A DNA stretch of 64,000 nt from Leptospira sanjuanensis (GTDB lineage Bacteria > Spirochaetota > Leptospiria > Leptospirales > Leptospiraceae), in contig NZ_JAIZBH010000001.1 of NCBI RefSeq assembly GCF_022267375.1, positions 2,142,501 through 2,206,500 of the forward strand, read 5' to 3'. The stretch's first letter is position 1; each line of letters opens with the position of its first letter. The position numbers and the translations under genes were made by a program. A model generated the notes under the pieces. It saw nothing but the letters and a program-made list of their open reading frames with translations. It did not search any database and had not been told where the DNA came from. Positions 55,196-64,000 of the stretch are shown here, one piece after another.

Positions 55196-55861
55196 TTATT
55201 GAGGCAAAAGGCCCGTGAGCCAGGACAAGAATCCCGATGGAACCCTTGTTTGGATCAACACTTTTCCGTGACCGGAAAATTCCATTACGAGTCCTTCTCC
55301 GCCGAACAGAGTGGACTTCCAGCTTCCGCCGGCCTTTGCGATTTTATACTGAAGACTTTTATCGAACGCCACAACGTGCCCCGTGTCGATCGTATACGAT
55401 CCTTGCACGTCGATCGGGAGAATTCCTCCGTATGCGTTTAAGAAGAGTTTTCCTTTTCCGAGAATCTCCAAAAGAAAAACTCCTTCTCCTCCGAAAAAGG
55501 AACGGAGTCCGCCGAACTTCGGTTTCATGGTGATCGTCTCGTCGGAGGCAAGATACGCTCCCGCCTCCACGATCAAGCCCGTGTCAGTCAGATCGACTCC
55601 GACCACGTCTCCGGGAAGTTCGGGCGCAAGTCCGATTTCGGCGCCGGCGGAAGGAGCTTTGAAGACGTTGAAAAAGAAGGATTCTCCCCCGAAAAATCTC
55701 CTCGAGAGCGCGGATAAAAATCCGCTTCCCATTTTCGTTTCGACGTCCACTCCGGGAGTCATATATACCATCGCGCCCGCTTCGGCTTTGATCGTTTGTC
55801 CCGGTGATAGTTTTACTTTAAGAAAAGAATACGAAGGTTTGTGAATGATCTCGTAATTCAT
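55196..55861 (-). CDS. AIM24/TIGR00266 family protein (first of three)
   Basis: A 221-residue paralogue leading the operon. Motifs are VKLSPGQTIKAEAGAMVYM, RFFGGESFFFNVFKAPSAG, FGGEGVFLLEILGKGKLFLN and FGGEGLVMEFSGHGKVLIQT. The family is often near stress or phage-related genes in other bacteria, but here the neighbours (SDR, lpxC) give no clear link. The SDR gene is divergent, and the shared promoter lies in the 87 bases at 55862-55948. Confidence 0.9.
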   Translation of the reverse strand: MNYEIIHKPSYSFLKVKLSPGQTIKAEAGAMVYMTPGVDVETKMGSGFLSALSRRFFGGESFFFNVFKAPSAGAEIGLAPELPGDVVGVDLTDTGLIVEAGAYLASDETITMKPKFGGLRSFFGGEGVFLLEILGKGKLFLNAYGGILPIDVQGSYTIDTGHVVAFDKSLQYKIAKAGGSWKSTLFGGEGLVMEFSGHGKVLIQTRVPSGFLSWLTGLLPQ

Positions 55862-55948
55862 AGAAGAAGCAATGTAAATAAATTGACCTGAACGTCAATC
55901 GGAAAAGTGCTTCCAGAACGGTTCGCGATTCTTAGTTTGGAAGGCAAT

Positions 55949-56617
55949 ATGACTCAAAGAAACGTTTTCATTACGGGTTCCAATCGCGGCATAGGTTTGG
56001 AACTTACCAAACAGTTTTTATCCAAAGGGGATCGGGTTTTTGCTCTTTGCAGAAAGTCTTCTCCGGATCTGGTCAAAATCAAACCGACCCGAATTCTCGA
56101 CGGAGTGGACGTTTTGAATTCCAATTCGGTCCGATCCTTGTCCTCCAAACTGCTCGATACCAAAATCGATATTCTCATCAACAACGCGGGAATTTTGATT
56201 CCGGACAACCTGCAAAGTCTGGATGAGGAAAACGTATTCACTCAATTCTTAGTAAACGCTTTGGGACCTCTCAAGATGGTCAAGGCTCTGCTTCCTCATT
56301 TAAACCCGAACGCAAAACTTGTCTTCTTAACGAGCCGAATGGGTTCGATCGGAGACAATAGCTCCGGTTCGTATTACGGATACCGCGCTTCCAAAGCCGC
56401 CTTAAATGCGATCGCGGTCAGCCTTGCCCGCGATTTGAGCCCCAAGGGAATCTCCGTCGGGATCTTTCACCCCGGAATGGTCGCGACACAGATGACCGGA
56501 GGACAGGGAATCTCTCCGGAAGAAAGCGCTCAAGGCCTTGTGGAACGGATCGAGTCCTTGAATCTAAGCAATTCCGGAAAGTTTTTTCATCAGAACGGTG
56601 AAGAACTACCTTGGTGA
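55949..56617 (+). CDS. Short-chain dehydrogenase/reductase
   Basis: A 222-residue Rossmann-fold oxidoreductase started at the ATG at 55949, which has GGAAGG upstream. The cofactor motif TGSNRGIGLELT sits near the N-terminus, ILINNAGI follows, and the catalytic set includes S (LTSRMGS) and the YxxxK pair in YGYRASKAALNA. It ends with HPGMVATQMTGG, typical of the C-fannet-type SDR subgroup. NAD(P)-dependent; substrate unknown. It runs divergently from the AIM24 operon. Confidence 0.92.
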   Translation: MTQRNVFITGSNRGIGLELTKQFLSKGDRVFALCRKSSPDLVKIKPTRILDGVDVLNSNSVRSLSSKLLDTKIDILINNAGILIPDNLQSLDEENVFTQFLVNALGPLKMVKALLPHLNPNAKLVFLTSRMGSIGDNSSGSYYGYRASKAALNAIAVSLARDLSPKGISVGIFHPGMVATQMTGGQGISPEESAQGLVERIESLNLSNSGKFFHQNGEELPW

Positions 56618-56759
56618 TTCAATGGGACCATAACCTGTGTTCGTACAGATACACAGTTGCAAAAAAGAGACAGTTTGTCGGAAATTTATTTCGAATTATG
56701 TCGGATTGCTCCGTAAACCTCGGTTTGGAAGCCTGAAAAAACCGGTTTTCCTACGTACT

Positions 56760-56777
56760 TTGGCATAGAGTTTGCTT
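56760..56777 (+). promoter_or_regulatory. Sigma-54-like promoter element upstream of lpxC
   Basis: TTGGCATAGAGTTTGCTT contains the GG (56762-56763) and GC (56774-56775) pair with exactly 10 bases between, matching the -24/-12 pattern TTGGCA-N6-TTGCT. It lies about 140 bases before the lpxC start. A 12-bp palindrome AAAACCGGTTTT sits just upstream (56738-56749). No RpoN gene is visible. Chance matches of this size do occur. Confidence 0.4.
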
Positions 56778-56913
56778 AATAGGGTTACTGGGACAAGAGA
56801 TCGAATCTCAAAAACAATCGGAATTTTGTCTCTTGCAAATACAAAAGCGAACTTCGAATCCCGGAGGACCGTCTTTCCAAAAGAGGGTCTTCGGAAAATC
56901 GAAATACAAAACT

Positions 56914-57819
56914 ATGAAAGAAACTATCTATAGAAGATCCATACGAGATACGGTTAGAATCAAGGGGATCGGACTTCATTCCGGAAAGGAAGTGAATCTG
57001 ATCGCTCATCCGGCACCTTCCGGCACCGGAATCCTTTTCGAATACCGTAAGGGCGAGGATAGAGCCTCGATTCCTGCGGAACTCAGCAACGTCGTTGATA
57101 CGAGTAACGCGACTACCTTAGGCGACGGCCTTCATAGAATCCAAACCGTAGAACATCTTTTGGCGGCGGTTTATGCACTCGGTTTAACGGATCTCATTCT
57201 GGAAATCGACGCGGTGGAAGTTCCGATCATGGACGGTTCTTCTCTCCCGTTCCTGCAAGCGTTGGAATCGGCGGGAATCGTGGAATATCCGGAAATCGTC
57301 GAACCGATCTACGTTCAAAACCCTCTCTGGGTCGTAGACGGAGACAAATACCTCGTCCTTCTTCCCAGCAACGAACTCAAAGTAACATACACCATCGACT
57401 TCAACCACCCGCTCCTCAAAGGACAAAACATCACGATCTCCCTCGACAGAGAAAAGATCAAAGAGGAGATTCTCCCTGCGAGAACCTTCGGCTTTTTAAA
57501 AGACGTGGAAGCGCTCCAAGCCAGAGGATTGGCGATGGGAGGTTCCCTCGACAACGCGATCGTTTTGACGCAAGACGGATATTTGAACCAGCAGCTCCGT
57601 TTTGAAAACGAATGCGTTCGTCATAAAATTTTGGATTTATTCGGCGATATTTCGATCGCGGGCCGTCCGATCATCGGCCATTATCTCGCTTCCAAGGCGG
57701 GACACGCTCTTGATATATCCATGGCAAAGCTCGTTATGAGCAGCGTCACGGGAGACGAGATCAGCAAATACAAAAGCAGGAGAATTCCTCTTTTCAAGCG
57801 GAAAGCGGTGGTCGTATAA
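56914..57819 (+). CDS. lpxC: UDP-3-O-acyl-N-acetylglucosamine deacetylase
   Basis: A 301-residue zinc enzyme of lipid A synthesis, taken from the ATG at 56914; the frame upstream lacks support. It removes the acetyl group from UDP-3-O-acyl-GlcNAc, the committed step. Motifs are GIGLHSGKEVNLI, the zinc histidine in VEHLLAAVYAL, MDGSSLPF, GFLKDVEALQARGLAMGG, and HKILDLFGDISIAG with HYLASKAGHALD near the end, holding the second zinc histidine and catalytic residues. Leptospira make lipid A with a modified backbone, so the enzyme is expected. A sigma-54-like element lies upstream. Confidence 0.95.
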   Translation: MKETIYRRSIRDTVRIKGIGLHSGKEVNLIAHPAPSGTGILFEYRKGEDRASIPAELSNVVDTSNATTLGDGLHRIQTVEHLLAAVYALGLTDLILEIDAVEVPIMDGSSLPFLQALESAGIVEYPEIVEPIYVQNPLWVVDGDKYLVLLPSNELKVTYTIDFNHPLLKGQNITISLDREKIKEEILPARTFGFLKDVEALQARGLAMGGSLDNAIVLTQDGYLNQQLRFENECVRHKILDLFGDISIAGRPIIGHYLASKAGHALDISMAKLVMSSVTGDEISKYKSRRIPLFKRKAVVV

Positions 57820-57981
57820 GATCGTCGTCTCTGTAAAACCTGCGGGTCTGTCGGGGGATTTTCCCTGAAACCTTCCTAAGGCTCGGAGGGATTTTTCGCT
57901 CCCATTTTCTCTTCAGAAAAGAATTGTCAGATTCTTCTTTTCGAGAATCCTGTAGTCGAGTTTGAACTCGTTCCATACAGA

Positions 57982-59724
57982 ATGATTCCATCCAAACGTA
58001 CAGTTTTTCCAGGAATTACGGCCTTTCCGGGAAAGCTATACGGTAAGGTCCTCAAGACCGGAAAAAAACGAAACACCATTCTCACCGGAACGTATATTCA
58101 CGAATCCGAAAAAGAACACGAACTTGAAAAGTTCGACGTCGCTCTGGAGGAAAGCCTTCACAGTCTTCGGATCTTAATCACCTCGGTCGAAGCGTCCGGT
58201 TCCGATCACAAAGAAGTTCAGGAAATCTTAGAAACACAGGCGATGATCTGTTCCGATCCGAGCCTTGCGACTTCGGTTCGAAAGAGAATATCCGAACTCG
58301 GAGAGAACGCGATTCTCGCCGTACAAAACGTCACACACGAAATCTCCGAAAAATTCAGAGCCATCGAAAACGAATTCTTCCGAGAACGAGTCGATCACTT
58401 TCAGGACGTTTCCAATCGTCTGATCGAATTCATCGCCGGTAAAAAGGAAGAGGATTCTTTCCTGTCCGGTTTGAAGGAAGATCTCATTTTAGTCGCGAGA
58501 GAACTCACCCCTTCTCAGATGATTCTCATGGACAAAACGAGAATCCGCGGAATCGCAACCGACCTCGGAGGAAAAACCGGTCACATGGCGATCCTCGCGA
58601 GAAACTACGGGATTCCTACGATCGTAGGTTTGAAGGATTTTTCCTCTTACGTCAAAGACAACGAATTCATCTTTTTGGATGCGGAATCCGGAAACGCGAT
58701 TCGCTTCCCCACACTGGAAGAAGTGAAATACTACGGCTTCTCTTCCGTTTATCCCGTGGAAGAAAGCGGCACGAAAAAAATGCGAGCCGTCAGCAAGGAC
58801 GGAATCCGGGTTCGAATCAAATGCAATCTCGAAACGGAACTCGACTGCGAGCAAGCGCTGAAGTTCGGTGCGGAAGGAGTCGGATTATTTCGAAGCGAAT
58901 CCTTATTCTTAAAATACCAAGACAGCAACGTTTCCGGTGAGGAGCAGTTTCTCGCCTACAAAGCGATCGCGGAAGGAATGGAAGACAAACCGGTAACGAT
59001 CCGAACCTTCGACATCGGAGCCGACAAATTTTCCACGGGAGAATTGGAGGAAAATCCGTTCCTCGGGAACAGAGGAATCCGTTATTCCCTGTCCAATCCA
59101 GAATGGTTCTCCGAGCAACTAACAGCGATTTTGCGGGCCTCGGCGTACGGAAACGTGAACATTCTTCTGCCGATGATCACCGGTCCGGCCGAAATCGTTC
59201 GAACCCGGGCGCTCTTGGAAGATTGCAAACGCAAACTCGCGGCAAACAAGGAAAAATACAATAAGAAGATCAAGGTGGGTGCGATGATCGAAACTCCCGC
59301 GGCGGTTTCCGCGTTGGATTTGATCGCGAGAGAAGCGGACTTTTTTTCCGTGGGAACCAACGATCTTTTGCAATATATCATGGCCGTGGATCGAAACAAC
59401 ATCCACGTATCTTCCCTTTACAATCCGTATCACATCGCGTTTTTACGGGCCTTGATCCGAATCGTGGAAGTTTCGCGGGATTACGATAAACCGTTGAGTC
59501 TTTGCGGGGAACTCGCTTCGGATACGAACTTTACGATCTTTCTGGTCGGAATCGGGATTCGCGATCTTTCCGTTTCGATTCCGTTTTTAAATCCGATCCG
59601 AAAAATCATCCGTTCGATTTCGCTTCACCAGGCGGGGACATTGGTAAAAAAAATTCTCGAACTTTCGGAAGAGGAAAACTACGAAAATATCGAAGCGTTC
59701 CTCTTCAGCAAACACCTGAGTTAA
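57982..59724 (+). CDS. ptsI: Phosphoenolpyruvate-protein phosphotransferase (PTS enzyme I)
   Basis: A 580-residue enzyme of the usual length. The N-terminal HPr-binding helical domain is followed by the swivelling histidine domain, with DLGGKTGHMAILARNYG at 194-210. The active histidine is H201; the normal TSH is TGH here. The C-terminal PEP-binding barrel has GVGLFRSESLF, ADKFSTGE, FSVGTNDLLQYIMAVDRNN and the catalytic cysteine region LCGELASD. It autophosphorylates from PEP and passes phosphate to HPr. No ptsH or permease is nearby, so it may serve a regulatory PTS. Its end overlaps the next gene by 4 bases. Confidence 0.94.
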   Translation: MIPSKRTVFPGITAFPGKLYGKVLKTGKKRNTILTGTYIHESEKEHELEKFDVALEESLHSLRILITSVEASGSDHKEVQEILETQAMICSDPSLATSVRKRISELGENAILAVQNVTHEISEKFRAIENEFFRERVDHFQDVSNRLIEFIAGKKEEDSFLSGLKEDLILVARELTPSQMILMDKTRIRGIATDLGGKTGHMAILARNYGIPTIVGLKDFSSYVKDNEFIFLDAESGNAIRFPTLEEVKYYGFSSVYPVEESGTKKMRAVSKDGIRVRIKCNLETELDCEQALKFGAEGVGLFRSESLFLKYQDSNVSGEEQFLAYKAIAEGMEDKPVTIRTFDIGADKFSTGELEENPFLGNRGIRYSLSNPEWFSEQLTAILRASAYGNVNILLPMITGPAEIVRTRALLEDCKRKLAANKEKYNKKIKVGAMIETPAAVSALDLIAREADFFSVGTNDLLQYIMAVDRNNIHVSSLYNPYHIAFLRALIRIVEVSRDYDKPLSLCGELASDTNFTIFLVGIGIRDLSVSIPFLNPIRKIIRSISLHQAGTLVKKILELSEEENYENIEAFLFSKHLS

Positions 59725-60404
59725 ATATTCTCGATTTCTAATATTAGGAAAACGAAAGAATCCCAGTGTTTCTCCTTTTCCTGAAAGAAAACGGGGCCGA
59801 GACTTTCTTTTTCCTTTTTGAGACAAAGATACGAATGTTTATCGGTTCTCAGATAGAATTTTCCGCTTTTCCCGGAAAAGGTTTGGATGAGTTCCTTCAA
59901 TAATTTCGGAAGATTTTTTTCGTCTTCGGGAAGCGCCGCGCCCGCGATCAAAATTTCCCGGTTTTCCCATTTGCCTGTGAGAGTGACCGCTTTCGGATTC
60001 CATTCTTCGAAAAGTTCCTTTTCATAACTCGCGAGCGCCGGGTTGAGAATTTCGTGGATGGATGAATTCATGCTCATCGGAAACGTCGTTCCGAAAACTT
60101 TCGGAACAAATCCCTTCGATTCAAAAAGATCCCAATTTTCAAATCCGTCGATTTTGGAAAGCCCTCGGATAAATCCGGAACTCATTCCTTGAACGGCGAT
60201 CTTCGATTCGGCGTGAGCGGCCAGAACCGATCTCATACAAAGAAATCCGAAATTCAACGGAGAAAACACGCTTATGTTGGACAAATCCCAGACCTCGGTT
60301 TCCCGCAGCGGAGAAAGATAGAGATTGTCGAGCGCGTATAAATCCCCGTGTCCGGAAGGAGAAAATACGGAGGATTTCTGGATTTTTTTCTGAGTACCGG
60401 CCAT
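59721..60404 (-). CDS. Hypothetical protein, 227 residues
   Basis: A 227-residue protein from the ATG at 60404; a TTG two codons upstream is less likely. No signal peptide is evident. It contains helical and beta segments (KFYLRTDKHSYLCLKKEKES, NREILIAGAALPEDEKN) and three cysteines. I recognise no domain. It converges on ptsI with a 4-base overlap. Conserved length and composition support a real gene. Confidence 0.6.
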   Translation of the reverse strand: MAGTQKKIQKSSVFSPSGHGDLYALDNLYLSPLRETEVWDLSNISVFSPLNFGFLCMRSVLAAHAESKIAVQGMSSGFIRGLSKIDGFENWDLFESKGFVPKVFGTTFPMSMNSSIHEILNPALASYEKELFEEWNPKAVTLTGKWENREILIAGAALPEDEKNLPKLLKELIQTFSGKSGKFYLRTDKHSYLCLKKEKESLGPVFFQEKEKHWDSFVFLILEIENI

Positions 60405-60448
60405 ATACAAATTCTATCGGTACGACCGCAAATTCTCAGAAGAAATAA

Positions 60449-60476
60449 AAAAGCCGACCGAAATCGGCCGGCTTTA
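60449..60476 (-). terminator. Terminator of the acyl-CoA synthetase gene
   Basis: AAAGCCG (60450-60456) pairs with CGGCTTT (60469-60475), with inner pairs CCGA/TCGG. On the minus strand it is followed by a T-rich run (TTTTTTATTT). It ends the synthetase transcript 25 bases after its stop. Confidence 0.85.
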
Positions 60477-60500
60477 AAACGATCAAAAGATCGAAAACTT

Positions 60501-62555
<2,055 letters not shown>

Positions 62556-62709
62556 TTAACTCCTGATATCTTTTGTTATAACAACTTAGGGATTCCGACA
62601 TAGAAGCTGCCGGACGAGGATTCAACGGTAAATAGGGAACCTGAGAAATAAACCCTTTTTTTCAAAATGCGCCGGAGAAGATCCTATTTATTTGGCTTGT
62701 TATGCAAAA

Positions 62710-63219
62710 TTATGGTGCACTGAACCAATTGGAAAAACTCGCTCTGAGTTTCGGATAATCCCGTTCCCTGATTCCGTACTGAACTTTCAACAAGGTTCCC
62801 GAAGGACTAAAGACGATCAAAGCTGGTTGACCTTCCACCTTATACTCGTTCACGAACGCAAAATCCTTATCCACATAAAAAGGATACGTCATGCCGAACT
62901 CTTTCGCGGCTTTGATATGTTCCTCTTTGGAAAGTTCCGGTTCGGTGTTGATCCCAAGAAGAACTCCATTCTTCCCTTGCAAATCTTTGGAAAGTTTTTC
63001 CAACACGGGAACCGCATCCTTACAAGGTTCGCACCAAGAAGCCCAAACGTCCAAAAGCAAAACCTTTCCCTTATATTCTTTGAGAGAAATGGAACGGCCC
63101 TCCAAATCATACAAAGAAAGTTTGTAAAGAACGGATTCTTCCTTGGAGGAATTACAAGCGGATAACAATAAAAAAACGATGGGGAAAATCGCCCGGAAAA
63201 TGCGCATCACATCCATCAT
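62710..63219 (-). CDS. TlpA/ResA-like thioredoxin lipoprotein
   Basis: A 169-residue protein with a lipobox-like LLLSAC (about residue 22) and a thioredoxin fold: LLLDVWASWCEPCKD holds the WCxxC redox pair, then YPFYVDKDFAFV and QPALIVFSPSG with the cis-proline context. Such extracytoplasmic reductants act in cytochrome c maturation or protein disulfide reduction. An internal ATG at 63207 (MRIFRA) is an alternative start; neither has a strong ribosome site. It has no co-transcribed partner in the window. Confidence 0.9.
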   Translation of the reverse strand: MMDVMRIFRAIFPIVFLLLSACNSSKEESVLYKLSLYDLEGRSISLKEYKGKVLLLDVWASWCEPCKDAVPVLEKLSKDLQGKNGVLLGINTEPELSKEEHIKAAKEFGMTYPFYVDKDFAFVNEYKVEGQPALIVFSPSGTLLKVQYGIRERDYPKLRASFSNWFSAP

Positions 63220-63297
63220 CTTAAAAGAAAGGGAAAGAATGGAAAAGGAAAAAATCTTTCCAACGCAAGGGGTGCGTTCAAATTAGGAGCAGCTCCA

Positions 63298-63726
63298 GTG
63301 AATCCGGTCTTTTACAATTACTTCTCAGGTCGCGAAGAATTCTTAGGTTATTTTAAGAACGATCTTTTTTCCGGTGCGGGAATGATCTCCACTCCTGCGC
63401 AGAAAGAGCCGTATTTTTCGGAAACGAACCGCAAAGCGCGGTTGGAAATCAAGGAGAACGGTATCGCGATTCTTCTCAAAGGAAAGGAAGAATCCAAAAC
63501 GTTTCTGATTCCGTTAGACGAAACACCGGCCGACTCGAAAAAAAAACGAAAACTCGAGTTTCAGCCCGATTATCTGGGATTTCAGGACGGAGATTCGGAA
63601 GTCGGCGTTCGCCTGCAACCCCTTGATCGGCAAAGAATTCACCTTCAGATCGATTCGAAAATCGGACTGGAATTTTCCGGTACGTTAAACCGACTTAGCG
63701 GCTGGAAGAAGTGGTTTTCGATTTGA
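63298..63726 (+). CDS. Hypothetical protein, 142 residues
   Basis: A 142-residue protein starting at GTG, with AGGAG 8 bases upstream. No signal peptide. The sequence has beta-rich segments (RLEIKENGIAILLKGKEE, RIHLQIDSKIGLEFSG) and no catalytic motif. It resembles small beta proteins without known function. It overlaps the convergent glycosyltransferase gene by 32 bases at the 3' end. Confidence 0.6.
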   Translation: MNPVFYNYFSGREEFLGYFKNDLFSGAGMISTPAQKEPYFSETNRKARLEIKENGIAILLKGKEESKTFLIPLDETPADSKKKRKLEFQPDYLGFQDGDSEVGVRLQPLDRQRIHLQIDSKIGLEFSGTLNRLSGWKKWFSI

Positions 63727-64000
63727 GAACCGTTCGAATCTGATCCGCGATCGTTTTTGCCGCGACGCTTCGGTAGAATTTCCGAAGTTCGACCTTCGAC
63801 CCCGAATACGGCTTTTTGGAAAACTCCAAAAGCGCTGACGTCCACAACGGTTCCTTCAACTCCAGATAACGGATTTTACTTCCTCCGATTTCGCGAAACA
63901 CGGAAAGATCGGTCACGATCGCCGGTTTTTGCAGACTCAAAGCTTCGAGAAGAGGAATTCCGAATCCTTCGTACAAGGAAGAGAATAAAAACAACGAACA
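63695..64000 (-). CDS. Group 1 glycosyltransferase, C-terminal fragment (5' end outside window)
   Basis: Open to the right edge of the window. The visible 100 residues contain the nucleotide-sugar donor motif FLFSSLYEGFGIPLLEALSL (the E-x7-E signature of GT4-type enzymes), followed by KPAIVTDLSVFREIGG. The C-terminus ends in a helix with KSKTTSSS. It would add a sugar to a lipid or glycan precursor from a nucleotide donor; the acceptor is unknown. Confidence 0.88.
   Translation of the reverse strand, partial: CSLFLFSSLYEGFGIPLLEALSLQKPAIVTDLSVFREIGGSKIRYLELKEPLWTSALLEFSKKPYSGSKVELRKFYRSVAAKTIADQIRTVLKSKTTSSSR

Overview
The window is chromosomal DNA from a spirochaete of the genus Leptospira. 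The evidence is the family content: DUF1574 proteins, LA_2272-like surface-repeat lipoproteins, FecR-domain lipoproteins, leucine-rich repeat and ankyrin proteins, several lipoproteins with relaxed spirochaetal lipoboxes, and short intergenic TGTGGGAACT repeats. LpxC shows that lipid A is made. The moderate GC content (by eye well above the roughly 35% of L. interrogans) suggests another species of the genus; the species cannot be resolved from the sequence alone. No rRNA, tRNA, CRISPR array or intact insertion sequence was seen.

Layout. 1-6.9 kb: end of an ankyrin-repeat gene, small secreted proteins, an SRPBCC protein, a GC-rich non-coding island, a multi-pass chemotaxis receptor, a LysM-FecR / OmpL47-like operon and a lipoprotein. 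6.9-8.5 kb: an AT-rich island with a leucine-rich repeat gene and a weak dif-like sequence. 8.5-14.3 kb: a GH5 glycosidase lipoprotein with a triplicated C-terminal module, a PHP-domain protein, a GT2-GtrA glycosyltransferase, a DJ-1/PfpI protein and a sirtuin. 14.4-17.6 kb: a glutathione transferase and the first DUF1574-MBOAT pair, a predicted O-acyltransferase machine; a paralogous pair lies at 44.2-46.7 kb. 17.6-26.1 kb: a NYN nuclease, an ion-channel-like protein, a DUF962 protein, a TetR regulator, GlpD, a membrane SpoIIE-type phosphatase and an alkyl-DHAP-synthase-like flavoprotein. 26.2-32.4 kb: an enoyl-CoA hydratase, a LolB-like lipoprotein, a large TPR protein and a cysteine desulfurase. 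32.4-34.7 kb: three tandem surface-repeat lipoproteins. 34.9-39.2 kb: dGTPase, DedA, HNH nuclease and a fliS flagellar operon. 39.3-43.8 kb: purN-purH with membrane and secreted passengers, then the transaldolase-like fsa. 46.7-53.5 kb: pseudouridine synthase, lipA, a FecR lipoprotein, a sugar dehydrogenase and a radical SAM protein with unusual cysteine spacing. 53.8-55.9 kb: three tandem AIM24-family genes. 55.9-64 kb: an SDR, lpxC, ptsI, a long-chain acyl-CoA synthetase, a TlpA-like thioredoxin and the end of a group-1 glycosyltransferase.

How the genes work together. The strongest theme is the cell envelope: lipid A synthesis (LpxC), surface glycosylation (GT2-GtrA, GT1), predicted glycan or lipid O-acylation (two DUF1574-MBOAT pairs), many lipoproteins and peptidoglycan-linked FecR proteins. 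Glycerophospholipid metabolism is a second theme (GlpD, alkyl-DHAP-synthase-like protein, acyl-CoA synthetase, DedA). The rest is mostly housekeeping: purines, lipoate, Fe-S or sulfur mobilisation, PTS and flagellar export.

The features most worth a second look are the DUF1574 proteins, where SGNH-type catalytic motifs can be read directly; the tandem surface-repeat and AIM24 families; two clusters of the TGTGGGAACT repeat; a possible structured RNA after fsa; a sigma-54-like element before lpxC; and the GH5 C-terminal repeats.
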